Part shown: in pieces, positions 16,630 through 25,168 of the stretch | Layout: each line of letters begins with the position of its first letter | How positions within the stretch are numbered: the stretch's first letter is position 1 | Origin: Alphaproteobacteria bacterium | GTDB lineage: Bacteria > Pseudomonadota > Alphaproteobacteria > Acetobacterales > Acetobacteraceae | Assembly: GCA_017307285.1 (NCBI GenBank) | Contig: JAFKFI010000080.1 | Span: 1 to 40,021 of the forward strand | Direction: 5' to 3' | DNA length: 40,021 nucleotides | The notes under the pieces: model-generated | Seen by the model: the letters and a program-made list of their open reading frames with translations, nothing else | Databases searched by the model: none | Told to the model about the DNA's origin: nothing | Position numbers and translations under genes: made by a program

Positions 16630-18045
16630 TCACTCCATATCCAGCTTTGACGCGACCGTCGTATCGGGCGTCGAGGGATCGAAACCCCTGGTCGGCTCGA
16701 CTTCGATCCCATGCAATTCCATCAATCCGTATAATGTCGGACGGCTCACGCCGAGCAGCCTGGCGGCCGTCGACAAGGTGCCGTTGCTCCGCGCCAGCGC
16801 GATTTGAATCACTTCCCGCTCGGCGCGCGTGCGTGCCGAGCGAAGGTCCAGCCCGATGCCGTCATCCTCCGCCGGCTCGAGCTCGAGATCCCCGGCGTCG
16901 AGCAGCTTGCCCTCGGCCATGATCACCGCGCGCTTCATCCGATTCTCGAGCTCGCGCACGTTCCCCGGCCACGTATGGCTCGTGATCGCGGCGACCGCCC
17001 GATCCGTAAAACCCTTGATGGTTCGACCGAACTCACGACTGAACCGGCCGAAAAAATAGTTGGCCAGCAGCATCACGTCGCCGCCACGCTGACGCAGTGG
17101 CGGGATCCGCACAGTCACGGAATTCATCCGGTAGAACAGGTCGTTGCGGAACGCCCCGGACTGCACCCGCTCCTCCAGCCCGACATTGGTCGCGGACACG
17201 ATCCGCACGTCCACTTGGATGCGTTGGCGGCCGCCGATCCGTTCGATCACCTGGTCCTGCAGGAAGCGCAGCAGCTTGACCTGCAGCGGATGTGGCAGAT
17301 CGCCGATCTCGTCGAGGAACAGCGTCCCCTTGTTCGCACCCTCGATCTTGCCGATGGTCTGCTTTACCGCCCCGGTGAAAGCTCCGCGCTCATGCCCGAA
17401 CAGCTCGCTCTCGAGCAGGTTTTCGGGGATTGCGCCACAATTGATCGCGACGAATGGCTGCTTCGATCGTGGCCCAAGCTCGTGCAGGGCATGGGCCAGC
17501 GCTTCCTTGCCCGTGCCGCTCTCCCCAAGCAGAAGCACCGGAACATTCGCCGCCGCCAGCTTCTCGATATCGCGGCACACCTTCAGCATGGCGTCGTTGG
17601 CGGTGATGATCCGCTCGATCGGTGAGCGTTGCGGCAGGGCGGCCAGCCGCTTGTTCTCCTCCTCGAGCCGCCGGAGCCGAAGCGCGCGGTCCACGATGGT
17701 GCGTAGAACCTGGATTTCTGTGGGCTTCTCGCAGAAATCGTAAGCGCCGTTGGACACCGCCCTGAGGGCGTTGGGCTTCTCGCCATTGCCCGTGACGACG
17801 ATCGCCTTGATGTCGGGAACGACGCGCTGGATCTGCTCGAGGGTCGCGAAACCCTCGCTCACCCCGTCCGGATCAGGCGGCAGGCCGAGATCGATCAGTG
17901 CTACGTCAGGCGCCTCCTTCTGCGACACGGTCAGCGCCTGCTGCCGGCTATGGGTGATGAACAGCTCGTATTCGGGAAAAGCCCAGCGGTACTGGGAGGC
18001 AATCCCTTCATCGTCTTCCACGATGAGCAGTTTTGGCTTGGCCAT
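16630..18045 (-). CDS. prsR: PrsR sigma-54-dependent response regulator of the PEP-CTERM system
   Basis: The chosen ATG at 18045 gives MAKPKLLIVEDDEGIASQY (471 residues); a TTG at 18057 is possible. The order is a receiver domain (acidic pocket EDD, phospho-acceptor Asp in ALIDLGLPPD, and the Lys in CEKPTE), then an AAA+ sigma-54 interaction domain (Walker A GESGTGKEALAHAL, the sigma-54 loop GAFTGA, Walker B GTLFLDEIGDL, arginine region FRNDLFYRMNS). The protein ends in a Fis-type helix-turn-helix (GTLSTAARLLGVSRPTLYGLM). The family (TIGR02915) activates exopolysaccharide and PEP-CTERM genes from sigma-54 promoters when phosphorylated, presumably by the adjacent PrsK. prsK ends 13 bases upstream. 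Confidence 0.93.
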   Translation of the reverse strand: MAKPKLLIVEDDEGIASQYRWAFPEYELFITHSRQQALTVSQKEAPDVALIDLGLPPDPDGVSEGFATLEQIQRVVPDIKAIVVTGNGEKPNALRAVSNGAYDFCEKPTEIQVLRTIVDRALRLRRLEEENKRLAALPQRSPIERIITANDAMLKVCRDIEKLAAANVPVLLLGESGTGKEALAHALHELGPRSKQPFVAINCGAIPENLLESELFGHERGAFTGAVKQTIGKIEGANKGTLFLDEIGDLPHPLQVKLLRFLQDQVIERIGGRQRIQVDVRIVSATNVGLEERVQSGAFRNDLFYRMNSVTVRIPPLRQRGGDVMLLANYFFGRFSREFGRTIKGFTDRAVAAITSHTWPGNVRELENRMKRAVIMAEGKLLDAGDLELEPAEDDGIGLDLRSARTRAEREVIQIALARSNGTLSTAARLLGVSRPTLYGLMELHGIEVEPTRGFDPSTPDTTVASKLDME

Positions 18046-18058
18046 GGCAGCACTCAAT

Positions 18059-20113
18059 CTACGCCGATACCGGCGAACGTTGTTCAGCGACAGCCGCCAC
18101 TGATGGTAGCAGAATGCGCATGGTTGTGCCTACGTCTCGGCGACTGATCACGAGAAGATCGCCGCCGGCCTCGCGCAACAAGACACGCGCCTGATAGACG
18201 CCGATTCCGTGCCCGCCCCGCTTGGTGGAGGCAAACGGCACGAAGAGCCTGTCCCGGATGAACTCGGGCGACATTCCCGGCCCGCGATCGGTGATGTCGA
18301 TCGTGACGCTCAGCGGATCGTGCCGAATGCTCACCGTCACTGGGCCCTGCCCGGCAGCCGCCTCGATCGCGTTGTCAAGCAGATGCGTCACGACCGCGTC
18401 AAACGAACCGGGTCCCATTACCACATTCGCGGTTCGCCCGTCGTGGCGCAACTCGACCTCAGTGCCACGCACCCGGGACGAGGTCGCGACCAACTCCGTC
18501 AGACGATCGACGGGAACCGTGAGCGAGGTCTCGGTCTCGCGGTCCCCGGCCTGGAGACGGGTCAGCAACGCAGTGATCTTAGCGACCGAGGCTCGGACCG
18601 TTTTCAGCATGTCGCGCTGGAAATCCGGATTGTCCGCGTGAATCTCAGCGTTCGACAGCAGCATAGAGAGCTGACTTGACACGTTCTTAATGTCGTGCAC
18701 CACGAAGGCAAAGCGCCTCCCGTACTCCTGGAGCTCGCGCGTTTCCGCCAAGACCTGCCTGGCGCGCTGCTCGGCGACGTGGCTGGCCACCTCGCGCCCA
18801 ACGATACGCAGCAGGTCGTAGGCTTCTCGATCCAGTTTGAAGCTGGCGCGGGATTCGGTCACCAGCACGAAGCCGATGAGCTGGCCGAGATGATTGAGCG
18901 GAACGGCGAGCCAGAGGTTCGCCAGGTCGCCAGCCCATTCGGGACGCGCGCCAGCCTTGGCGAGTTCGACGATCCAGTCGCCTTCCCGGAACGCGGCCAG
19001 CAGCGGGTCGCCGAGCGGGACCGGCATGGTCGCAGCCGGCGTGTTCCAGGAGCCGGCCCACAGAAAGGCGGTATCCCGCGAATCGCGCACGAACAGCGCG
19101 CCGCCGGGGCTGTCGACCACCTCGGCGACCGCCCGGATCGCCCGATTCTGCAAGCCGATATAGCTTTCCGGAGAGGAGAGGATCTGGATGCACCGCATCC
19201 ACTCCCGGCGATAGTCGTAACGAAGACTGAAGAAATGCTCGACCACCAGGGCCCGCAGCCTGGAGCGAGCCGAGCGCGATGTCAGCAGCACCGCCACCGT
19301 GACCAGCCCGCCGAATATGATGCTGGTCTCCGCCACGACGCCCCACTCGGCGCCGCTCTCGCGGAATACCTGCCCGGCCGCCGCGAGTGCCAGGAGAAAC
19401 ACACCACTGGCGATCAGGCTCGCGCTGTGGAAGACCACTGTACGCGACACGTGGATGTCGATCTTCCAATCGCGGTTTCGCGCCGCAGCGACCGCGATGA
19501 GCGGCGCCACCATTGCGGTCACGCTCGCCCGGCCCTCGAACAGCAGGGCGGACACCCGCCGGAACAACAGCGCGTCCGAATAGAGGACGAGATCGTACAG
19601 GAACAGGCCTCCCAGCGCGATGCAGATCAGGTTGATATGCCAACGGGCATCCTCGCGGGTGTTGAAGTACAGGTTCTCGATTAACAGGAGGTTGCAGATC
19701 GCCAACCCAAGCCGGGCCACGATCTCGACCGACCAAAGGCTTGCGCCATATCGCCCGGCGAGCACGTCGATCAACGGCGCGACGCCGATTAACACCGCTA
19801 CCGCTAACCCGATATTGGCGGCAATCTGGCCGATTTGCCGCTCTCGCGATACCGTTCGCCGGTAGAGATGCAGGATGAAGCAATACCACGCCACCGAACG
19901 AGCGATCTCGAGCCATCCGGCCAGCCCCTTCAGCGGCTCTGACCATTGCAGGGCAATGGCCGACGTCCACGCCACCGTAACCAGGCACGCGCCGGCCAAC
20001 ATCAGACCTGTCCGGCTGAGCCGCGCCCGGATCAGGATGAGGGCAACCAGCACGAGGTAGGCCGCCGCGCATCCCGCATGGAGCAGGGCGACTACAGGAA
20101 AATCGCCGATCAT
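18059..20113 (-). CDS. prsK: PrsK membrane histidine kinase of the XrtA/PEP-CTERM system
   Basis: The 684-residue protein begins with a membrane domain of about eight hydrophobic spans (residues 1-270). A GAF-like sensing region follows (about 300-460), then the dimerisation/phosphorylation segment FAFVVHDIKNVSSQLSMLL near residue 475, and an ATPase domain with HLLDNAIEAA (N-box), DRGPGM (G1), FVPFASTKRGGHGIGVY (F/G2). The order matches the PEP-CTERM kinase family (TIGR02916 by memory). It should phosphorylate PrsR, encoded next with a 13-base gap. The signal sensed is unknown. ATG at 20113 directly precedes the first membrane span. Confidence 0.93.
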   Translation of the reverse strand: MIGDFPVVALLHAGCAAAYLVLVALILIRARLSRTGLMLAGACLVTVAWTSAIALQWSEPLKGLAGWLEIARSVAWYCFILHLYRRTVSRERQIGQIAANIGLAVAVLIGVAPLIDVLAGRYGASLWSVEIVARLGLAICNLLLIENLYFNTREDARWHINLICIALGGLFLYDLVLYSDALLFRRVSALLFEGRASVTAMVAPLIAVAAARNRDWKIDIHVSRTVVFHSASLIASGVFLLALAAAGQVFRESGAEWGVVAETSIIFGGLVTVAVLLTSRSARSRLRALVVEHFFSLRYDYRREWMRCIQILSSPESYIGLQNRAIRAVAEVVDSPGGALFVRDSRDTAFLWAGSWNTPAATMPVPLGDPLLAAFREGDWIVELAKAGARPEWAGDLANLWLAVPLNHLGQLIGFVLVTESRASFKLDREAYDLLRIVGREVASHVAEQRARQVLAETRELQEYGRRFAFVVHDIKNVSSQLSMLLSNAEIHADNPDFQRDMLKTVRASVAKITALLTRLQAGDRETETSLTVPVDRLTELVATSSRVRGTEVELRHDGRTANVVMGPGSFDAVVTHLLDNAIEAAAGQGPVTVSIRHDPLSVTIDITDRGPGMSPEFIRDRLFVPFASTKRGGHGIGVYQARVLLREAGGDLLVISRRDVGTTMRILLPSVAAVAEQRSPVSA

Positions 20114-20160
20114 CGGCAGCCGCCCCGAACCGACCTATGGGTCAACCCGGTCGTTCCCCC

Positions 20161-20186
20161 CGCCCGCACCGCGCCGAATGCGGGCG
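20161..20186 (-). other. Stem-loop between the glycosylphosphotransferase gene and prsK
   Basis: CGCCCGCA (20161-20168) pairs with TGCGGGCG (20179-20186) across a 10-base loop. It lies in the 84-base gap before prsK. It has no T tract, so partial termination or mRNA stability control is a guess. Confidence 0.3.
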
Positions 20187-20197
20187 CCAGCCGCGCG

Positions 20198-21574
20198 CTA
20201 CCGCGCCCCTTCCTGAAACAAAATGACACGGATCGTTGATATCAGGATCAGAAGATCGAGGAAGAGGCTGCGGTTCTTCACGTAATAGAGATCATACGAC
20301 AGTTTTTGCCGAGCATCCTCAACCGAAGCCCCATACGGAAAGTTCACCTGCGCCCAGCCAGTTATTCCAGGCTTGACGTAGGCGCGGTCGCGATACAGCG
20401 GGATATCGCGCGCCAGCTCCTCGACAAAATGCGGACGCTCAGGGCGCGGACCGATGAAGCTCATCTCACCGCGCAGCACGTTGATGAGCTGCGGCAATTC
20501 GTCGATCCGGGTGGAGCGAATAAAGCCCCCCACGCGGGTGACACGGGAGTCGTTGCGCGCGGCCCAACGCGGCTTGCCTTCCGCCTCCGCATCGGTCCGC
20601 ATGCTGCGGAATTTCAGCAGCGTGAACACTCTGCCGTGCAGCCCGATCCGCTCCTGGCGATAGAAAACCGGACCTGGGCTGTCCAGCTTGATCATGCCAG
20701 CCACGACGAGCATCAACGGCAGCGTGGCAATGAGAAAGGCAATGCTGATCACGAGGTCGGCTCCGCGGCGGATCGCATTGACCACCGGGCCGGACTGGAA
20801 CCCGTCCGCGAATAGCAGCCAGTTCGGGTCGGTATTGGCGAGGTCGATCCGACCGAGATGCTGCTCCCAGAATGTGACGTCATCGAATACACGGGTGCCT
20901 TTGAGCTTGCACGCGAGGAGTTCGTCTTTCGGTAACGTGCCCCGCTCCTCGGTGGCCACGACCAAAGCCCAAATCTTGCTCCGCTCGGCTAAGTCCGCGA
21001 CGGCCGCCTCCGGCTGCGCGGGGTCCAGCATTCCGGCGAGCTCGAACAGGCGTCCCCGCTGGGCGCGGATCACCGCACCGAGCCGAGCCGCCCGCCGGCC
21101 ATCGCCCAGGACGACGACCGGGCGGACGAACACCTTATGGCTCACCGCGATGGCGAAGATCCAGCGGCTGACCACCAAGCAACCGGCCCACGCCAGCAGC
21201 ACCTTCATGATCCACAGGAGATAATAATGGCTTAAGCGGATCTGCAGCGTCTCGCTGACCAACAGGATCACCGGGAACGCCAGCGCGCCCGCGACCGCCG
21301 CGTAGACCAGCAGATGGCGGCTCTGCAAACAGAGCTCCGACCGATACAGGCCGATCGTGACAGAACTGGCACCGATGGTGAAGGCAAGCACCGCCGCGAG
21401 ATTGACGGTCTCGGGCCGGATCGACAGGAAGGACACTGACCCGAGGGGCGGCGCGTCCGGCACCGCAGCAGAGACCAACATGGCATAGATGATGATGAAG
21501 GATAACAATAATTCAACGAGACACAGCAATACCATCTCAAGCGAGAGGTAGCGTCCGAAGGACCTGGCCACCAT
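20198..21574 (-). CDS. Polyprenyl glycosylphosphotransferase, XrtA system-associated (EpsB-like)
   Basis: From ATG 21574 (MVARSFGRYLSLEMVLLCLVE) the protein has 458 residues; a TTG at 21616 gives a longer form, and a GTG at 21571 is also possible. About four N-terminal membrane spans are followed by a Rossmann-like region (RPVVVLGDGRRAARLG) and one further span. The C-terminal bacterial sugar transferase domain contains KLDSPGPVFYRQERIG, FTLLKFRSMRTDAE, RSTRIDELPQLINVLRGEMS, FIGPRPERPHFV and KPGITGWAQVN. It should move a sugar phosphate from a nucleotide sugar to undecaprenyl phosphate, starting the glycan. The family (TIGR03013 by memory) is typical of exosortase A loci. It is the first gene of the minus-strand arm. 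Confidence 0.92.
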   Translation of the reverse strand: MVARSFGRYLSLEMVLLCLVELLLSFIIIYAMLVSAAVPDAPPLGSVSFLSIRPETVNLAAVLAFTIGASSVTIGLYRSELCLQSRHLLVYAAVAGALAFPVILLVSETLQIRLSHYYLLWIMKVLLAWAGCLVVSRWIFAIAVSHKVFVRPVVVLGDGRRAARLGAVIRAQRGRLFELAGMLDPAQPEAAVADLAERSKIWALVVATEERGTLPKDELLACKLKGTRVFDDVTFWEQHLGRIDLANTDPNWLLFADGFQSGPVVNAIRRGADLVISIAFLIATLPLMLVVAGMIKLDSPGPVFYRQERIGLHGRVFTLLKFRSMRTDAEAEGKPRWAARNDSRVTRVGGFIRSTRIDELPQLINVLRGEMSFIGPRPERPHFVEELARDIPLYRDRAYVKPGITGWAQVNFPYGASVEDARQKLSYDLYYVKNRSLFLDLLILISTIRVILFQEGAR

Positions 21575-22098
21575 TGCCTCCCGGGTCCGCAACGGACCGC
21601 CGATCACGCCAAACAACGATACACCACGCGCGGCAAAACGGACGCCGGCGCGCCGCTATACAAAGCCTCGTCAGGCGATCGGCCCTCGAGGGGTGGAACG
21701 GGGACGGACCGCTTCATTCCGCCCCATAACCTCCCCCTCTTGGACCCAATTGTCTACATTCCATGCAGATCGTCAAGAAATGTTTACACTTGATTCTAAC
21801 CTCGGGTTGCGGAAGGATGCCCCTGACCGTACGGGCGAGGCAATCCCGTTTTCGCTCATGGCTTGAGCTTTCTCGCTGGCGCGTGGGCAGCACGAACGAT
21901 TGATCTTGGGTTGCAATGATGCTACGGATTGCACCGCGTCAGAAATTGATCGGACGCCCGGTGCGGATCGGCGATGCTGACGCGCCCGGGCTGTTCGCGC
22001 GGAGACAGAGCGTTGCCGCCACCGGGCGAAGACGGGGTACTAGCCTCCCGCCCTAGGATGGGCTCATCTCCCGGCTCTGACTTCTTTTGGGGTACACC
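21575..22098. promoter_or_regulatory. Divergent intergenic region between the two arms of the XrtA locus
   Basis: These 524 bases separate the starts of the glycosylphosphotransferase (minus) and the export lipoprotein (plus). I see no convincing gene inside. The stretch 21745-21800 is notably AT-richer than its surroundings and is where a minus-strand promoter might lie; a TTGACG-like box occurs at 21771-21776 on the minus strand without a well-spaced -10. A sigma-54-like element is listed separately. Control by PrsR is expected from the genes but not proven from bases. Confidence 0.55.
21877..21892 (+). promoter_or_regulatory. Candidate sigma-54 (-24/-12) promoter
   Basis: TGGCGCGTGGGCAGCA has the required GG and GC spaced by ten bases. 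The -24 part TGGCGCG is close to TGGCACG, while the -12 part CAGCA is a weak match to TTGCA. It points toward the export lipoprotein gene about 200 bases downstream. PrsR is a sigma-54 activator, which is the reason to record such a weak match. Confidence 0.25.
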
Positions 22099-22728
22099 GT
22101 GAACGGCAGATTCCGCGTTATTTTGATAACGATGTCCTGTGGGTTGGCTCTGGGTGCGTCGGGCTGCGCCACGCAAACGCCGCCAACAAGCGAGCCGCCC
22201 AGCGCCGTGGCGGACAACGCGGCCTATGTGGTCGGTCCGGGGGACACGCTCAGCGTGTTCGTCTATCGCTCGCCGGAGTTGAGCGTTCCGGACCTTCCGG
22301 TGCGGCCTGACGGGCGCATTTCGGTGCCGCTGATCGAGGACATCGTCGCCGCCGGGAAGACTCCGACCCAGCTCGCGCGTGAGATCGAGTCTCGCCTCAA
22401 GAAATACGTCAAGGATCCCAGCGTCACCGTCATTGTCCGCGGCTTCGTGGGACCGCTCGACCGCCAAGTGAAGGTGATCGGCGAGGCTACCGAGCCGGTA
22501 GCGCTTCCGTATCGGGACCACATGACCGTGCTGGACGTGATGATCGCGACCAAGGGCCTGACCAAGTTCGCCGCCGGCAACAGCGCCATCATCGTTCGGC
22601 GTGAACCTGGCGGCAAGCAGGCGAAGATTCCCGTCCGCCTCAACGATTTGGTAAAGGACGGCGACATAAGTCAGAACGTCGAGATGGCACCAGGCGACAC
22701 CCTGATCATACCCCAAACCTGGTTCTGA
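22099..22728 (+). CDS. Outer-membrane polysaccharide export lipoprotein (Wza-like), XrtA system-associated
   Basis: GTG at 22099 with a TGGGG Shine-Dalgarno-like sequence gives 209 residues (an upstream TTG at 22087 is less likely). The N-terminus is a lipoprotein signal ending LALGASGC, Cys being the lipidation site. Then come the polysaccharide export domain (YVVGPGDTLSVFVYRSPELSVPDLPVRPDGRISVPLI) and a SLBB-like domain (VIGEATEPVALPY...MTVLDVMIATKGL). It should form or cap the outer-membrane exit for the polymer. It is shorter than E. coli Wza and lacks the C-terminal helix of that protein, as in the exosortase-linked family (TIGR03027 by memory). It leads the plus-strand operon, 12 bases before the Wzz-like gene. 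Confidence 0.92.
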   Translation: MNGRFRVILITMSCGLALGASGCATQTPPTSEPPSAVADNAAYVVGPGDTLSVFVYRSPELSVPDLPVRPDGRISVPLIEDIVAAGKTPTQLAREIESRLKKYVKDPSVTVIVRGFVGPLDRQVKVIGEATEPVALPYRDHMTVLDVMIATKGLTKFAAGNSAIIVRREPGGKQAKIPVRLNDLVKDGDISQNVEMAPGDTLIIPQTWF

Positions 22729-22740
22729 CCGGAGAGTGCG

Positions 22741-24261
22741 ATGGATTCGCTCAGCCTTCAGCTGCGCCGTTACCTGAAGGCCACCTGGCAACGACGCTGG
22801 ATTGCGCTCGGTGTCGCCTGGCTGGTGTGCGTGCTTGGTTGGGTGGGGATCTACCTAATACCGAATCAGTATGAGTCCAGCGCGCGATTGTATGTTGATA
22901 CTGATGCGGTTCTGACGCCGCTGCTGAAGGGCGTCGCGGCCGAGAGTTCGGCGACCGGCCAGCTCGATATCCTGCAGCGGACCTTGCTCAGCCGGCCGAA
23001 CCTGCAAAAGCTGATCTCGAAGACTGATCTCGACCTGACATTGAAGGGTCCAGAGGATCGCGAGCGCCTGATCAAGGAGCTTGGGGCGGACATCAAGGTC
23101 AAGCCGCAGACCAAGACCCTGTTCACGATCGAGTATCGCAACCCCAATCCGAAACTCGCCTACGACGTGGTGCAGACCCTGCTGAACATCTTCATCGAGA
23201 ACGCGACCGGAACGAACCGCGCGGACATGGAGAATGCCCGGCGCTTTCTCGATCGGCAGATCGCGGCTTACGACGTGCAGCTTACCGCCGCCGAACGTCG
23301 CCGGGCGGAATTCCGCAGCCGCTACCTGAGTATTCTGCCCCAGGACAACGGTCAGGGCGGCTTTTCCGGCACCACTCGGCTCGATCAGGTCCGCAGCCAG
23401 GTCATCGCGCTGAATGGCCAGTTGCAGGACGCGCTCCTCAAGCGGGACGGCCTGCAGCAAGAGTTGGCCAAGACGCCGCCGACCGTCAGCTCGGATACAC
23501 TCGACGGCGGCTCGGGAACGGCCTCGAAATTGGCCCAGGCGGAGGAGCAGCTGCGCGAACTGCGCCTGCAGTACACGGATGACTTCCCCGATGTGATTGC
23601 CACCCGCAACCTGATCGCATCCCTCAAGGCGTCCCCGCCCCCCGGCAAGGGCCGCTCCGGCGGGCGGTCGGCTTCTAACCCCGTCTACGAACAATTGAAG
23701 CTGAAATTGGTCGACGCCGAAGCCAATGTCGGATCCCTGAAGCGCCAGCTCGCGGAGGCGACGAAGGAGCGCGATTCAATCGAGGAGCTTGCCAAGCAGG
23801 CACCCGGAGTCCAGGCTGAGTACAAGGCGTTGGATCGTGATTATGGGGTTCTTAAGCAGGATCATGATGAACTGCTGACCCGGCGAGAGGCCGCACAAAT
23901 CGCGCAGGCGGCGGAAACCCAGGCGGACAAGGTTAAACTGAATGTCGTGGACCCGCCGCAAGTGCCGCGTATCCCTGTGACGCCCAACCGGTTGGTCCTT
24001 CTTCCCGCGGTCCTTCTTGTGGGGCTCGGTGTTGGTGTCGGCATCGCGTTCCTGCTGAGTCAGTTCGATCGGTCCTTCCATACGATCGAAGATCTTCGCG
24101 ATCTGGGGCTGCCAGTCCTCGGAGGGATCAGCTTGCTCGGCGCGGCGATTTCACCCCGACGAGTGGTATCTACGATCGGCTTCTGCGCGGGTCTCCTCGC
24201 TCTTGTCGTCGTCTTCGGCGGCCTCGTCGCGTATGTGCTTCGCACCCAGGCAATGGTTTGA
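22741..24261 (+). CDS. Wzz-type chain-length determinant, XrtA system-associated
   Basis: The 506-residue inner-membrane protein starts after a GGAGAG ribosome-binding site. It has a first membrane span near residues 20-40 (ALGVAWLVCVLGWVGIYLI), a long periplasmic helical region with coiled-coil character (about 160-390), the proline-rich VDPPQVPRIPVTPNRL before a second span (about 418-440), and a last span near the C-terminus (GLLALVVVFGGLVAYVL). This is the Wzz/GumC plan (TIGR03007 by memory). It would set polymer length and work with the kinase encoded next. No kinase domain is fused to it; the kinase is a separate gene whose ATG lies two bases after this stop. Confidence 0.92.
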   Translation: MDSLSLQLRRYLKATWQRRWIALGVAWLVCVLGWVGIYLIPNQYESSARLYVDTDAVLTPLLKGVAAESSATGQLDILQRTLLSRPNLQKLISKTDLDLTLKGPEDRERLIKELGADIKVKPQTKTLFTIEYRNPNPKLAYDVVQTLLNIFIENATGTNRADMENARRFLDRQIAAYDVQLTAAERRRAEFRSRYLSILPQDNGQGGFSGTTRLDQVRSQVIALNGQLQDALLKRDGLQQELAKTPPTVSSDTLDGGSGTASKLAQAEEQLRELRLQYTDDFPDVIATRNLIASLKASPPPGKGRSGGRSASNPVYEQLKLKLVDAEANVGSLKRQLAEATKERDSIEELAKQAPGVQAEYKALDRDYGVLKQDHDELLTRREAAQIAQAAETQADKVKLNVVDPPQVPRIPVTPNRLVLLPAVLLVGLGVGVGIAFLLSQFDRSFHTIEDLRDLGLPVLGGISLLGAAISPRRVVSTIGFCAGLLALVVVFGGLVAYVLRTQAMV

Positions 24262-24263
24262 GC

Positions 24264-25163
24264 ATGTCCTCGCAACCTCTGAACCTTGTCGAGCGTGCCG
24301 CGGAGCGCCTTCGCCAAACCCGCTCGCTCGACACGTCGGCCGCTCATCTGCTGGATATTGAGAAGACGGGCGGGGTCGCCGTCCCGGACCAGCCGGACCC
24401 GATCGCCCCCGTTTTCGATGCACCGATGCGATCGACGCCGGCCATCGATACCGCGGTCCTGGAGCGCGCAGGCATGATCGATTGGTCGAAGGGACGGAGC
24501 CGGGTCTCCGAGGAATTCCGGATCATCCAGAGCCATATCATGCGAACGGCCTTCGCTCCGGAAAGCACCGGCCAGGGGCTGGCCAACCTGGTTATGGTAA
24601 CAAGCGCGAGGCCAGGTGAGGGGAAGAGTTTCGCCTCGCTCAATCTGGCCCTCAGCATCGCACGGCAACGCGATCACGCCGTGCTTCTGGTCGATACCGA
24701 CTCCAAGGACGAATCTTTCGGTCGCTCGCTCGGACTGGTCGATACGCCCGGTCTGCTCGATCTCGCGCTTGATCCACGGCTGAATGCCGACGATCTCATT
24801 ACTCCGACGGGGTTCGAGAAGCTGTCTATTCTGCCGATCGGAACCAAGCCGGAGGCAAGTGCCGAGCTGTTCGCCACCCGACAGATGACTCGGTTGATCA
24901 AGGATTTGGCCCGACGCTATGCCGATCGCGTTGTGATCCTCGATGCGGCGCCGTGCCTGTCGAGCAGCGACCCTAGCACGCTGGCGCCGATCGTCGGGCA
25001 AATCGTGCTAGTGGTGGAAGCTGAACGAACCCAGCGAGCGGAGCTCGAGTCGGCCTTGGACCTCATCCAGTCCTGTCCCACGATATCTCTTTTATTGAAT
25101 AAGGTCCAAGTCACGACCAGCCACACCTTCGGCGCATACGCGTCCTCCTACACATCGTCCTAG
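24264..25163 (+). CDS. Bacterial tyrosine autokinase / polysaccharide co-polymerase ATPase, XrtA-associated
   Basis: ATG at 24264 gives 299 residues. It has Walker A TSARPGEGKSFASLNLAL, Walker A' VLLVDTDSKD and Walker B VVILDAAPC, the signature of BY-kinases of the CpsD/Wzc type. The C-terminus has only two tyrosines (YASSY) where many BY-kinases have a larger tyrosine cluster. Autophosphorylation would control the Wzz-like partner encoded just upstream. The family is TIGR03018 by memory. The outer-membrane protein gene follows after 5 bases. Confidence 0.9.
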   Translation: MSSQPLNLVERAAERLRQTRSLDTSAAHLLDIEKTGGVAVPDQPDPIAPVFDAPMRSTPAIDTAVLERAGMIDWSKGRSRVSEEFRIIQSHIMRTAFAPESTGQGLANLVMVTSARPGEGKSFASLNLALSIARQRDHAVLLVDTDSKDESFGRSLGLVDTPGLLDLALDPRLNADDLITPTGFEKLSILPIGTKPEASAELFATRQMTRLIKDLARRYADRVVILDAAPCLSSSDPSTLAPIVGQIVLVVEAERTQRAELESALDLIQSCPTISLLLNKVQVTTSHTFGAYASSYTSS

Positions 25164-25168
25164 GCTCC

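Noticed and set aside
21757-21776. Sigma-70-type promoter on the minus strand (TTGACG box at 21771-21776)
   Set aside because: No acceptable -10 element at 16-18 base spacing; kept only as a note in the divergent region entry.
21922-22791. Minus-strand open frame of 289 codons opposite the export lipoprotein gene
   Set aside because: It is antisense to a clear Wza-like gene, has no recognisable motif and would fill the divergent promoter region.
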